Positions 22,501-32,745 are shown, counted from the stretch's first letter. The stretch: 64,000 bases of DNA from Phoronis australis (GCA_002633005.1 NMRA01000191.1:97992-161991); one strand, 5' to 3'. Notes: generated by a model not told the origin, from the letters alone. Numbers and translations: made by a program.

Positions 22501-23334
22501 CAGTGGACGGACATGGGTTTGAACCTCTTGTATTTGCACCTTAGACTAGTTTAACTAGTCCCGTACAATGCGCCCAAAAAATTAAGAGCCAAAGTGAGCT
22601 GTAGAGCACAGACGAAATTCCCCACCATATGAATCCTGTGCAAGCGGCCGGAGTAAACAAATTGGCGAGTCATGACGACCCCTTTTTTGTCAAGACGAAA
22701 TTTAATTGTCTAGTTATTTTCTGCCTACTGTATATATTTGAGGCATGAGAGGAAGATCGCCTTCATGTAAACATTTTTGCCATGGTTAATTCTTCTAAAT
22801 CTGCATTTCGGGATTTCAAATTGAACATGTGTTGCTATAAGAATTAAATACCTCCGTACACTACCAGGTAGCAGCACATTAGTGTCACAAGCACTTATAA
22901 ATGTATTTAGACTCATTGGTTGGGTGATGGGGTAAAACATCTAGAAATTCAGACATACATTGTTACATAATTAAATATCTATTTTTAAATTTAGCTATGC
23001 CTGTTTTGTGTGCATATAGTACTGTCTTACAGTTTGCACAATCATGAAAGTTTTCTAGTAACGTGTACAGAGCTTGCCTATAAGAATACCAATTTGTAAT
23101 TCAAGAATTAATCCAAGTCTTTGACGTGTCATTCTATTCATCCTTAATACAATGATGCTGTTATTTAACTAAGGTACATGTTAATTAGGACTACCCATAC
23201 ATGTCTGTCCTTCAATTTGTAGGTGGGGATCCACTCCACTGGATGAAGCCAAAAAGTTCAACAAAACTGACATAGTACAACTACTTGAGAGTTATGAAGA
23301 GAAAATTGCAGCTAAGACAAGCGAGCTTTCTTGA
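10405..23334 (+). CDS. GLS: Glutaminase, kidney type (12 exons seen; N-terminus not found)
   Basis: Hydrolyses glutamine to glutamate and ammonia; the animal kidney-type enzyme is mitochondrial. Twelve exons join in frame with GT..AG introns to give about 452 codons: 10405-10534, 11776-11855, 13333-13496, 15804-15895, 16269-16327, 17672-17738, 18144-18194, 18657-18833, 19129-19260, 21141-21295, 22305-22445, 23223-23334. Family motifs run in order: [16 protein letters not shown] (the catalytic Ser-x-x-Lys), [39 protein letters not shown], then a C-terminal ankyrin pair. The first exon starts with a split codon and aligns with the N-terminal helical part of the family, so the exons for the mitochondrial presequence and first helices lie further 5'; none was recognised in 1-10404. 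The stop at 23332-23334 is followed by a possible ATTAAA signal at 23390. Family identity is near certain; orthology to GLS or GLS2 is not settled, so the symbol is approximate. Confidence 0.95.
11205..11500 (+). repeat. Dispersed repeat in glutaminase intron (family X)
   Basis: Contains TGGCTTTAAACCCAC and CAGATGAAAAGTGATTT, shared with 16375-16570. Related copies lie at 16735-17000, 23655-24400 and 58000-58260. No reading frame. Confidence 0.65.
11776..11855 (+). CDS. GLS: Glutaminase exon: VANYIPQL segment
   Basis: Acceptor TCTGTTGCAG, donor AAAG|GTAAGT. Encodes [20 protein letters not shown] and CTVDGQR. The Tyr of NYIPQL corresponds to an active-site tyrosine of the family. Ends two bases into an Arg codon. 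Confidence 0.95.
12690..13100 (+). repeat. Monomer-family fragments in glutaminase intron
   Basis: Two diverged cores, GTGCCCCTTAGTGGCAACTT near 12700 and GCCCTCTAGTGGCAGTTT near 13070, in the orientation of the 6.5-10.3 kb array. Confidence 0.5.
13333..13496 (+). CDS. GLS: Glutaminase exon: catalytic Ser-x-x-Lys and allosteric loop
   Basis: Acceptor CTACTTCAG, donor AAC|GTGAGT. Encodes [19 protein letters not shown], containing the nucleophilic Ser and the general-base Lys of the beta-lactamase-like fold, and then [15 protein letters not shown], which is the position of the allosteric loop in the mammalian enzyme. Confidence 0.96.
13964..13989. repeat. 26-bp near-perfect palindrome beside a T-run
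   Basis: Arms ACTTGGCGAAAT and ATTTCGCCAAGT around TT, followed 20 bases later by about 21 Ts and a single N at about 14031. This may be the terminal hairpin or tail of a mobile element; the sequence after it (14035-14500, with AAGATGGCGGATATGGCGG) looks like a dispersed repeat. Confidence 0.7.
15804..15895 (+). CDS. GLS: Glutaminase exon: HNPMVNAGA motif
   Basis: Acceptor GTCCTGTTTCAG, donor TGG|GTATGT. Encodes [20 protein letters not shown]; the Asn of MVNAGA is a conserved substrate contact. Enters with two bases of a Gln codon and leaves at a codon boundary. Confidence 0.96.
16269..16327 (+). CDS. GLS: Glutaminase exon: GFSNAT segment
   Basis: Acceptor TATGCAAAG, donor TAC|GTAAGT. Encodes [19 protein letters not shown] and two bases of the following Thr codon. 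Confidence 0.93.
16375..17000 (+). repeat. Two tandem copies of dispersed family X
   Basis: Copies at about 16375-16610 and 16735-17000 share GATGAAAAGTGATTTC/GATGTGATTTCTGG, ATGACA, AAACTTGTTAAGCTGAGTCTC-like and CTGAAATCACCTCCA segments, and an end resembling GTAACAGTAAGTGGTCAAA. Confidence 0.65.
17018..17637 (+). repeat. ~27-bp minisatellite, about 23 copies
   Basis: Unit ACTAGTAAGGACTTTTAG plus TATTCGGAT. Most units are 27 bases; three (near 17160, 17310 and 17400) are short forms with AAGGAATTAGTAT. Short units are repeatedly flanked by a GGAT unit before and a CTGAT or CTGGT unit after, a higher-order pattern. The array ends about 35 bases before the acceptor of the glutaminase exon at 17672. 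Confidence 0.95.
17672..17738 (+). CDS. GLS: Glutaminase exon: SERE motif
   Basis: Acceptor CATAATTTCAG, donor GAT|GTGAGT. Encodes [20 protein letters not shown] and ND, with the conserved Glu and Asn of SERE..DRN. The ~27-bp minisatellite of the preceding intron ends about 35 bases upstream of this exon. Confidence 0.95.
18144..18194 (+). CDS. GLS: Glutaminase micro-exon: CFPSGTD..DFYFQ
   Basis: A 51-base exon of 17 codons, [17 protein letters not shown], with acceptor CTATTTACAG and donor CAG|GTAAAT. The Tyr of DFYFQ matches a conserved active-site tyrosine. Confidence 0.93.
18657..18833 (+). CDS. GLS: Glutaminase exon: [10 protein letters not shown] and [10 protein letters not shown]
   Basis: Acceptor AACTTACAG, donor AGT|GTGAGT, 59 codons. 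Contains [20 protein letters not shown], the [19 protein letters not shown] core and the tyrosine of GMYDYSGQ. Among the most conserved parts of the protein. Confidence 0.97.
19129..19260 (+). CDS. GLS: Glutaminase exon: [11 protein letters not shown] loop
   Basis: Acceptor CTTTCCTAG, donor GAT|GTAAAT, 44 codons. Encodes [20 protein letters not shown] and the end of the catalytic domain ([11 protein letters not shown]). Confidence 0.97.
19855..20225 (+). repeat. Monomer-family element with terminal hairpin, in intron
   Basis: Starts TTTTTATGTGCCCAC TTATTTATATGTGG, then GCATAATGCCGTCATCTC and TGTCTGGGCATC: the reverse complement of the end structure at 31980-32068. Cores follow at 20035 (GTCCCCTAGTGACAATTTT) and 20170 (GTGCCATCTATTGGCCATTT). 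Confidence 0.7.
21141..21295 (+). CDS. GLS: Glutaminase exon: linker to the ankyrin region
   Basis: Acceptor TTTGACCCAG, donor CGGAG|GTAGGTG. Encodes [20 protein letters not shown] and, later, [16 protein letters not shown], the linker helices before the ankyrin pair. The last ~35 bases and the donor are tandemly repeated in the following intron. Reading past the true donor meets a TAG stop at once, so use of any downstream copy would end the protein before the ankyrin region. Confidence 0.95.
21262..21676 (+). repeat. Tandem array of exon end plus 5' splice site
   Basis: The last ~35 bases of the glutaminase exon (CTTACCATGGTGATATCAG, TACCATACGGAG) and its donor GTAGGTGATA are repeated downstream at 51-56-base spacing. 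Exact GTAGGTG starts at 21296 (the true donor), 21351, 21453, 21509, 21562, 21614 and 21665; a degenerate unit lies near 21400. Several units keep GTGATATCAGTACCATATGAC just before the donor. A further decayed unit is at 21812-21872. Confidence 0.9.
22305..22445 (+). CDS. GLS: Glutaminase exon: first ankyrin repeat
   Basis: Acceptor CTATCCTTCAG, donor GACAG|GTGGGT. Encodes [20 protein letters not shown] followed by [16 protein letters not shown], a standard ankyrin repeat. Confidence 0.95.
23223..23334 (+). CDS. GLS: Glutaminase last exon: second ankyrin repeat and stop
   Basis: Follows the acceptor TTTGTAG. Encodes [20 protein letters not shown] and ends KTSELS with TGA. The tail after the ankyrin pair is short compared with the mammalian kidney isoform. 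Confidence 0.95.
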
Positions 23335-25900
23335 CCTCGAAACAAAACCTGTCCAGTTGAAATCAAATTATTTCCTTATTTAAATGGGCATTAAATTCTA
23401 TTATATTTATGAAGAGATTGTGAACCTTAACCGTGATGTGTTCAGTAAGTTTAGGCTAGTTTCTTGCAAGTTTGACTAGATCTTGCTAGTCTTCGCCAGT
23501 CTAATCTTTTCACTTTCTATGTGTTCATCCTTGTTTGTCAGCCTTCAAAAGTTATTGCATGGTCGTCTTTGAAAAACGGAATTGTTGTGCAGTGTGTTTA
23601 CACTTAACCAGAGTGTTGAAGGTTTATTGTGTGGTTTTCATTGAAGGATGTACAGCATAATTATTTAAACTGGTTTTAAACCCACCTTCTATGATCAAAA
23701 ACACTTAATTTTGATTCAGACCACTTACCACTCAACTTACTCGGCCAGGGCTTGGAACGACCCATGATAAAAATGACGTATTTTTCTACAAATAAATAGG
23801 GTCATGTGATAGAAATATTTTGTGTTGTGAAGTTTAACCGCAAGAAACATTTTTGCTTAAGTAAAGTCAAAATAATGATAAAAAGAGACTTAAAGTAAAA
23901 GGAAACTGGAAATCAAATAAGAGGAAATCGAAACCAAAACACAGGAAATCCTCATTGTTAAAAGAGGAAAATTCCACACCCAGATCGTTACTCAGGTTAA
24001 ATGCGATTTCTTAGAAAAAATGTCCATTTTATTATTGCTTCAGACCTCAGTTTCCAGTAGCAATGTGCTATCAGGTCTTTACAGGACCAGGAATCTCTTC
24101 TCGTTTGAGCAAAGGCGCCGTCAAACTATAGCGAATGCAAGAATCGAAAGTAAATGACTTGCAAAATCTTTTATACATTCAATATTCCTGGAGAATGGCT
24201 CAACGAGAGAATATATGGAGGGAATTCATACCGAATAGCAATAAATTCGAAGCATCAGTTAGACAAAATCAGCGTATTCAAGTGAATGTCAAAAATTTCT
24301 CATACTCACGTGTTTGCCGAGTTGTATTGTGATGAAGCCTTGGAGAACAAATTTTGACCAGTATTGTAACAATAAGTGGTTTAAGTCAATAGTGTTTTAG
24401 ACAAGGAGGGTTCTTACCAGCTTTGATTTCTTAACTGTTGTTTTTTGACCTCATGTTAGATCTACATTCTCTGTAGTTTAAAGTGTTCTGTACACATTTT
24501 ACATTTATCCTGCTGTTTTACAGTGTTAAAGAACTTTACTGTATAAAAATTTTGTGTTACTGTCTGTCATCATAGAAACCTTACACAGTAATTGCCACTT
24601 TGATGAGTGTACAAAACACTCTTTTTCCTCACCTGAAAGGAATACAAAATGTTATTTTTACTGGCCAGCATTAATTAAACACTGTGACTGTATTAAGTGT
24701 CACCGTTGTTGTTCATCAGTTCACTGCATTAAATAGAGTGATTATTATCGAAAAATTCTCCGTGTAGTTTTGTTGTAAAAAAAGCAACAGATTGAGCATT
24801 GGAATTTTTTTTTTCGCTTCATAATTTTTCGGACATCAAAAGTGAATGCTTGGAGTATGCCTCATTCCCTCATCTCTCAAAGCACTGATTTCATACACTT
24901 ATGAATGGTGAGTCGTATGTGTCAATGGAGGTATGGAGATATGTGAACCTTGTGTAAAAAATCGTATTTTATTCCCTAGTGGTTTGGGCTACTATTGCCA
25001 TTACATTTCTGAGATTAGCACTTGCTGTGTATATCTTCTTTTATTTGACTAGTTTTACATCTTTTTCAGTATATTCCGTTCCTTAGTGTATTGTTTTGTT
25101 CTGGGTTTACTGTTACAGTATTTAATGGTTATTACCTTGAGGAACCATCAAATCTCATTATCAAACTATGCTGTTGGATTACGAAGCAGTTTTGAGTTGT
25201 TTCAATACAACGTTTAATAGAAGAAGTGGGGAAGTACGGCAAGTTAGAACTGTTAGTTTAGCAGGATTTTACTATGAGGTAGGCATTTCATGAGGAACCT
25301 AGTACAGGCAAAAATTGACTGTGGGAGTGATTGTATAACACTTCCAGTTTACTAAATGCAACTGTCCTGCTGCTTGGTCACATTGTGTAATCCTTTATGG
25401 CACCTCATTGTCATAAGACTATGTGCCTGTTGACAGCAGAGCCAGGTGGCTCTCTATTGTGTTAGCAGGGAAGGAGGTAATTAAAACTTGTCCTTCAGTT
25501 GTCAATTGGTTTTTTGTTTGAATTTACAATTGTCTGTCACTTTAATTCGTTAAGCGGATCTTTGAAAGTTTGCTCTGTTGCTCTTCAAATTTTTCCATAA
25601 TACTGTCAGCTTATAAAATAATTGCATATCATTGTATCTAAAACATAATCAAACCTTCTATTGACTAAAAATCCAATTTCTGCCAAATTGAGGCAACATG
25701 ACTAGAACTGATGTTGGCACTCAGTGATGGTCAATGATTTGAAAACATGATTTTGAGAATTGACAATGTATATTTTAGAAAAGATCTGAATCATGCTCAC
25801 AAAAGAATGTAATTAGTTTATGCACTAAGCACATGTAATTGTATTACACTGTATGCTACCTCATTTTCTGCTAAACTAGATTGCTGTTGGAAATGTTTGC
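23335..25900. other. Intergenic after glutaminase; repeat family X copy
   Basis: Holds the presumed 3' UTR (ATTAAA at 23390), then a long family-X copy at about 23655-24400 ending GTAACAATAAGTGGTTTAAG. The part at about 23760-23970 is shared with 58025-58250. No gene seen. Confidence 0.6.
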
Positions 25901-25906
25901 ACAACT

Positions 25907-26332
25907 ATAGTCCTGTTTACACATAAACTTTTGGCCCGGAACAACTGACACGGAGCAACTTGATCGGTGTCAAGTGGCCGTTTACACATGCAATTTCATT
26001 AGCTGTGGCAAGACAGAAATTGTACACTGGAGAGTGTAATACACATGCGCAGGTTTTCAAATAGCGGGAGTTGCAGAGACAGAGACCCCGTATGTAGGTC
26101 ATTGCTCAAGCGCAGTAGAGATGATCCTTGCCGCCTTGTCCCAGTTTCGTGTTTAGACATATAATTGACTCCGAGCAAGATGTTCGAGTGCAAATTGCCC
26201 CACCTCACAAACAGGTGGCAAAAGTTGTCACTGTAGTGTCAATTTGCTCTATGTCAGTCCCGTTTACACACTGGAACATCTCGTTCTGTGTCAGCTGATC
26301 CACGTCAACTTTTGTAGTGTAAACGGCACTAT
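25907..26332. mobile_element. Short fold-back element (MITE-like), 426 bp
   Basis: Terminal inverted repeats ATAGTCCTGTTTACAC (25907-25922) and GTGTAAACGGCACTAT (26317-26332), 14 of 16 matching, with imperfect inverted similarity continuing inward (AAACTTTTGG..CAACTGACACGG against the reverse complement of ..CAGCTGATCCACGTCAACTTTTG). GTTTACACA-type motifs recur inside. No coding sequence. Confidence 0.6.
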
Positions 26333-26339
26333 TGTGATA

Positions 26340-28190
26340 TGGTGTCAATACAACTGGCTGCTAATATCAAGTCTTGTTTGATGCATGTTGCATATTTTTG
26401 CACTTATGTATTTTGCACATGGGACGGACCCAGTAATATTGCAACAGGTACAACTATAAACATCATTTGCTTTTGTGAAAAATAGTGTAAACAGTACTTT
26501 GCAAGTTACAAATACATCGCATACATATTCTCATACAACATATGCCAAAGCTTATCAGACAAAACATTGCCTCGAATTTCCAGTCATCGTAGCCGAGCAC
26601 AAGGGCAACACAACAGAGAAGCTGAAATGATCCATTATGGTCAGTCATTCTGCCATGATACAGGAACTTTTGGTGGGTAGAGTGTATTTGTGCCATTACC
26701 TTTTCCCATCAGTGAGTAGTGCATTTTGTACAAATAATGCAACGCTGTTTATTGGTTGCTTTTCCTTTCAAAGCTACAATAAACATGGTGCAAAATAAAA
26801 TGGCCCGACACTCACAGATATTTACTCATCCATATACAACTTTGTACGCTATCAATCAAAGCTACCAAACAAAAACAGTCATTTGCAACTTAAAAATATT
26901 TATTTTTAAAGCATTCATTTTTCTCATTTTTTCACAATTATATAATTATTTACTTATTTCTCCTTTTCCACTATGCATTCGAATAACAATAAAACGCACA
27001 AAATTAAAACTGATTCAACCGGATCAAGAGATTTTACCCAAGTATAACAGAGGGCTGAGAGCACAAATAACACTGTACCCTTGAACCCGAGTTAGTCAGA
27101 ATAAAGTGAAATTCTGACATGGGTAGGTAAGTTTTACTGCATTTCCCCCGTTAATGGAAGATTTTATATTCACCTGGTAGATGGTGCAAATGACTAAATA
27201 TTTCTCTTTCAACACCTGAATAGACCGGGAGCCATTAGTTTGTCAGCACGTGACATGTGAACTCACAATGACTACCTGTCTGCACTCCAAGAGGGCGGCG
27301 TTCCACAAAGCACGTTTGTTGCTATAAATGAGATTTTGCATAAATTACAAGAGAAGCACATTGTCCCGCTAACTTTAAATGTGTGTGTTTTGCAATTTGG
27401 AATGCATACCAGGTAGGGTTGTTGCCACTCTAGTGCTACTTAGTATACTTTTAAGTAGTCTGTTCAGTAAATTTTCATTTTCAATCGGTCCCTTTAATAG
27501 TTTCCACTGTCAAAGGCTCTCGCAAGACAAGCTCATCTTACTAGGGCCACTTCCCTGCCAGTCACCTACCCTCAACGAAATTTTGTTGTAATTTTAGATT
27601 TATTGGGCTAACCAAGTAGTTCTAGCAAAGCCTTAGCAAAATAAAAAAGCGAATTTAATTACGCAAATGTAGGCTCAAAAATAATATGTGAAAAAAGCTA
27701 CCTTTTTGTGCCTTCACCGTGAGATCCCAGCACAAACAACAAAAGGCTGAAAACAGTTGTATTGAATAGGGGTCTAAATAGAACAATGTTGGGTGCGGGT
27801 GTTATTCGCAGCTGTTTGAATTAAAATGCGGTTCTTGCAGTGATGTAAACATGCAAGCCAATACGCCTAATATGTTACATTTGACAACTTATGGCACTAT
27901 TGAGCTCAGAGTGATGCTCTTAAAATACTTTAGGAACCAAACTTACAGATGTTACCGTAGACAGGCTTGAAGAACATTGCTCCTGTTACTGTACACACCA
28001 TATTCATCTAGGTTAATACCTGGGTGAATTGAAAGTCTCTAAAATCTGAGCGGGTGATAAGCCGAGCATGGGTGTTTAATAAGGAAGTTTTGAAAAATTG
28101 GGATAGGCACTCGCCCAAACTGGAAATTTTGATTTAGATGTTTTGAAAGCGTCTTGAAAAATCAAAAGCCTCAACTTTAAATGAAAGGTG
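26340..28190. other. No gene seen
   Basis: AT-rich. The 121-codon reading frame at 26719-27084 (+) has no recognisable domain and a composition typical of AT-rich noncoding DNA. Confidence 0.6.
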
Positions 28191-28196
28191 AACATA

Positions 28197-29105
28197 CCGT
28201 AATCGTTCGGGTTAACGCCCATGCTCAGTTAACCGCCCACCCCTACTTTAGGTGGATTTTCGATTTAACCGCCCACTGCTCGGTTAACCGCCCCCCTGCT
28301 ATTTTTGAAGATTTCCAATTAAGCGCCCACCTCTCGGTTAAGCGCCCATCCCCTACTTTTGACGATTGGTGATTACCGCGCTGTGCTAATAGGAAACGCG
28401 AATCCCCGACCTTTTAGATTAAGATCGATGATAACATTGAGTGCAACGACGGCCTCAGAGACCGCGGTTTAGCAATGTGAATTATGATACCAGTAACAAA
28501 TTATTGTAACGGGTCATCGATTAACTTCAAAATNNNNNNNNNNNNNNNNNNNNNNNNNNNNNNNNNNNNNNNNNNNNNNNNNNNNNNNNNNNNNNNNNNN
28601 NNNNNNNNNNNNNNNNNNNNNNNNNNNNNNNNNNNNNNNNNNNNNNNNNNNNNNNNNNNNNNNNNNNNNNNNNNNNNNNNNNNNNNNNNNNNNNNNNNNN
28701 NNNNNNNNNNNNNNNNNNNNNNNNNNNNNNNNNNNNNNNNNNNNNNNNNNNNNNNNNNNNNNNNNNNNNNNNNNNNNNNNNNNNNNNNNNNNNNNNNNNN
28801 NNNNNNNNNNNNNNNNNNNNNNNNNNNNNNNNNNNNNNNNNNNNNNNNNNNNNNNNNNNNNNNNNNNNNNNNNNNNNNNNNNNNNNNNNNNNNNNNNNNN
28901 NNNNNNNNNNNNNNNNNNNNNNNNNNNNNNNNNNNNNNNNNNNNNNNNNNNNNNNNNNNNNNNNNNNNNNNNNNNNNNNNNNNNNCCCCCCCCCCCGATT
29001 TCTTGAAATTTCACGTTTAAGCGCCCATGTCTGGTTAACCGCCCACCCCCGATTTTTTGGGTTCGCCAATTTAACCGCCCAGGGCGTTAACCCGAACGAT
29101 TACAG
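28197..29105. mobile_element. TA-flanked inverted-repeat element containing an assembly gap
   Basis: Terminal inverted repeats of 24 bases with one mismatch, beginning CCGTAATCGTTCGGGTTAAC at 28197 and ending GTTAACCCGAACGATTACAG at 29105, are flanked by TA on both sides (28195-28196, 29106-29107). The inside consists of diverged short repeats around GGTTAACCGCCCACCCC and AAGCGCCCACCTCTCGGTTA. TA duplication suggests a Tc1/mariner-type non-autonomous element. Confidence 0.7.
28534..28985. other. Assembly gap, 452 Ns
   Basis: A run of N bordered on the right by 11 Cs. It falls inside the C-rich repeats of the element at 28197-29105, so it is probably a collapsed or unreadable GC-rich tandem repeat. 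Reading frames crossing it are artefacts. Confidence 0.99.
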
Positions 29106-29109
29106 TATA

Positions 29110-30420
29110 ACAGCATGTTAAGTGATAAAGAAAGTGGACATGTGGAAACGTTAGGGAACAAACTCGAGCATAACCTGAACGAGCTCGTGATTTTATTACT
29201 CTTTTCATTCGTTTCTAGTGTATTCATGATGGATGAGTTTTTGTAGTTGTCATGCCCGCCACCACTCGGCCACTATTCATTAATGTTCCACGCCACAATT
29301 GTCTCAATGTGGCAAACTAGCAGATAAACGTCAACTATTCTAACATTTTCAGATAAAAAGCCAGTTATACATAATACCAGGCTTCTTTTGTGAATTGATC
29401 GATTGATAATGTATGCATTACGTTTTTGAAAAAAACAGCACCAGCTCTCAAGCACTCAAATAACTTGAAGTTGATTATTGCTGATAAGACCACCAAAATT
29501 TGTTCCCCTTGCTAATCTAGCTGCCAGGGCGCACATTGATTGATTTCCCATCTTCCAGACATTTATACTATAATTTTCCTAGTACTTTTGCATTTTGTAT
29601 TGCGCAATAAATGACATTTCACCATCTACTTGCACCTTGTTTTCCTATCTGGAAATCATTAGTCTCTATGCCACACAAATATTTCATATAGAGTTATATG
29701 TAGCACATAAGGTGCTGATCCATATATTTCCCTAACTGAACCATTTTTTGATTCAGCGAATACGGTAAAGTTTCCTCAAATTCCAACAAAAATAATGGCC
29801 AACACAGTCATTATTTCATTTTGAAACGCTCACTGTATTGCCAAAAAACGTTCAAAGTTTCATCATGTGTTTGCTGATAACAGCCATGCTACATACGTTT
29901 TCTTATAATCGTGTAAAATGTCTTGTTTACTGTCTAGTTGCAAATTTTGATAAAATAAAATTTTACTGTTTCGCTATACTGTGTTCTAATTTGAAGAAAC
30001 TTCACCGTAGATACTCTACCATTTATCTGTCATGACATTAGTAAACTGCCATGACAATGTCACTGTTTTTTTGACCTTTCAAACTCCTCTCCATTTCTCA
30101 GCTAAACCATGTGAGTCTGCAAGCTGGTCACCAATTCAAGAACCTGTGAAAACAACAACAAATAATGGAATCCCTTAGGTATATCCATAGTTGGGAGTAA
30201 CATGACATTTCATAGTCATTGTCCTAGATCAGTAGCAAAGACTTATGGGTATAAGCATGCTTTCATAAAATGTCTGACCTTTGACACATTAAAAAACACC
30301 TTTTGTATGAGCTTTAGCTGCCACAAGTTTTACACTCAGCTTTCTTTGTAATGTTGGAGAGGTCAAGTGTTGCAAGCGTCTACACTGCAAACAGTGTGTT
30401 TTTAGGGAATATTTATTAGC
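29110..30420. other. No gene seen
   Basis: AT-rich intergenic sequence without recognised coding, RNA or repeat structure. Confidence 0.55.
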
Positions 30421-30958
30421 ATTGTATAAATGTTAATGGCCACTAGGCAGTGTAGAATAGATCAAACCTGTCCACAAATGATAAGGTGTCATCGTTTACC
30501 TAATAAAAATCTACTTGACAAATTTCATATTCAGGAATTCTGAAGATGAAAAACATGAACATAAACAAGAGCAACGCAGAGCGTTGAAATGCGCCCACAA
30601 TTGCACCGTATATGATATCCTTCTAGGGTTGTTTATTGGTACCATGAAGTGGCCAGTAGAGGGCATATATGTAGAATGTTGTACTGTGCAAAATGGAAAA
30701 GGCATGGTCATTGTCTCCTCAATAGGCTAGGTTTCAAAATGTGAGTGATCTTCATAATACAAGCACATCCTATACATCAGTTGCTTAAAGCACCACAGAA
30801 ACATAGAATTAAAAACAAATTTACCAACATACGAGATTAGCACAGCATTAGAATGCCAGAAACAAATTTCTACTTGGAACTTTTCCTTCATAGTCACGAA
30901 GTAACACAAAGTATACACCTGAAGACCTATGAAAATACAGAGGTCAATGTAAAATACT
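30420..30958 (-). repeat. Monomer-family fragments
   Basis: Cores GGCCACTAGGCAGTGTAG near 30440 and GTGGCCAGTAGAGGGCATAT near 30652, leading into the higher-order array. Confidence 0.55.
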
Positions 30959-31860
30959 TAAATTGCCACTAGAGGCATACCGGTAGTCAGAATCATCCTA
31001 AAGTCGTCATCGTCCGTTGTCAACATCACATAAATACACTTGCTAAATTTAGTAAAGATCCTGCAAACGGTTTGGGAGATACAGCCATGGGCGCAAAAAA
31101 AACTGCCACTAGGAGGCTCCACAGTAATCAAAGTCATGGGAAATTCAGCGTCAACCGTCCTCTTCATAGTAAGAACATACATGCCAATTTTCACAATCAT
31201 ACTTAGAGCGGTTTGGTTGATAGAGGGGTGGACGCCAAAAAACAGACTCAAAAACAGTAAAAATGGCCACTGGGTGTCACAAACTAGGTCGAATCCATCC
31301 GAAAACGGGAGAATAGCGTCATCGCACTAATAGGTGCCTACATACCAAATTTCATGAAAATCCATTTAGGACTTGTGAAGATACAGAGGTAAACGTAAAA
31401 AAATAAAATTGCCACTAGGGGGCACACTGGTAGGCAGATCCGTCCAAAAGTCGTCATCGTCTGTTGTTAACATCATATAATTACACTTATTAAATTTCGT
31501 AAAGATCCTGCGAACGGTTTAGGAGATACAGCCATAGGCGCAAAAAAAACAAAACTGCCACTAGGAGGCGCCACAGTAATCCAAATCGTCTGAAAATCAT
31601 TGTCAGCTGTCTTCTTTATAGTAAGCACATACATGCTAATTTTCACAACCATCCTTTGAGCGGTTTGGTTGATAGAGGGGTGGACGCAAAAATACAGACT
31701 TGAAAACAGTAAAAATGGCCACTAGGTGGCGCAAACTATGTCGAATCCATCTGAAAACCGGAGGATAGCGTCATCTCACTAATAGGTGCTTACATACCAA
31801 ATTTCATGAAAATCCGTTCAGGACTTTTGAAGACACAAAGGTAAGCGTTAAAAACAAAAA
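30959..31860 (-). repeat. Higher-order repeat: two ~450-bp units of three monomers each
   Basis: Units at about 30959-31408 and 31409-31860 are similar along their length. Each contains, in order, monomer 1 (TTGCCACTAG.GGCA, GTCGTCATCG, GATCCTGC.AACGGTTT, ATACAGCCAT), monomer 2 (CTGCCACTAGGAGGC, CACATACATGC, GCGGTTTGGTTGATAGAGG), and monomer 3 (AAATGGCCACT.GGTG, GAATCCAT, ATAGCGTCAT, TAATAGGTGC, CAAATTTCATGAAAATCC). Confidence 0.9.
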
Positions 31861-32070
31861 TTGCCACTAGGGGGCACACCCGTAGTCGGATCCGTCCGAA
31901 AGTTCGCACATGCCGTCCCATTCATGAATGGAACATATGTGCCAAATTTCATGAACATGTGTCAAAGGGTTTTGGAGATAGAGCAGCGGACGCCAGACGC
32001 CGGACGGACGCCGCCCGTACGGACGGAGATGACGGCATAATGCGTCCACATATAAATATGTGGGCGCATA
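31861..32070 (-). repeat. Terminal module with hairpin
   Basis: Starts with a further TTGCCACTAGGGGGCACAC core, then CGTCCGAAAGTTCGC, ATGCCGTCCCAT, a GACGGACGCCGCCCGTACGG run, GATGACGGCATAA and the hairpin TGCGTCCACATATAAATATG TGGGCGCA (32041-32068), then an A-rich tail. The same end occurs at 53150-53421, 32690-32745 and, reversed, at 19855. Confidence 0.8.
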
Positions 32071-32099
32071 AAAACAAAATAGTCACATTTAAAGATGCA

Positions 32100-32745
32100 C
32101 GAAGATTCATTGATGAAGTCTAAAGACACAGAGACAAACGCAAAAAAAATTGCCACTAGGGGGCACAGTCATATTCGGATAAGTCCAAAACTCATCACAA
32201 AGGTCTTTCAAGGGTTAAAGAGATTCAGCCATGGATTCAAAAAACAATAAATCACCAATGGGGGAGGGTGGGGGTTTTGGGGGGAACACACAATAGTCAG
32301 ACCCATCCCAAAATTAATGTCAGCCTAAACCATAGATTAAGATCTCTATGGCCTAAACCTTCTCATCAGGAACATATCTACATAGTTTCATGAGAGGTGG
32401 ATGCTAAAAAACAGATAAAAAATTACAGAATGCATGGCCAGAAGGTGGCATAGAATATGTTGAATCCCTTTGTAAATGGAATAGAAGCCTATTTGTCATA
32501 TTACTTAAAAATCTATCGAGGAACTCCAAAGCTACAAAGTCATTCAAACATAAAAAAAACTAAAATTGCCGCTAGGGAGCACATCAGAAGGTAGATCGGT
32601 CCCAAACTCATCGTGACCTACTGTCAGCTTCAAGGAACATACTTGAAAAATCTTATTAAAATTCTGCAACGTAAATACAGCAGCGGACGCGGTATGCCCA
32701 GACAGCGATGACGGCAATACGTATTCATATATGTGGGGGCATAAA
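32100..32745 (-). repeat. Further diverged monomers with a second terminal module
   Basis: Cores at 32153 (TTGCCACTAGGGGGCACAG), 32430 and 32565, then GCAGCGGACGCGG, CAGACAGCGATGACGGC and CATATATGTGGGGGCATAAAAA near 32690-32745. Confidence 0.65.

Noticed and set aside
26719-27084. 121-codon + frame
   Set aside because: Composition (Ile, Lys, Phe, Thr) typical of AT-rich noncoding DNA; no domain or partner exon.
28484-29069. Long open frames on both strands across the gap
   Set aside because: They are open only because Ns contain no stop; no coding content on either side.
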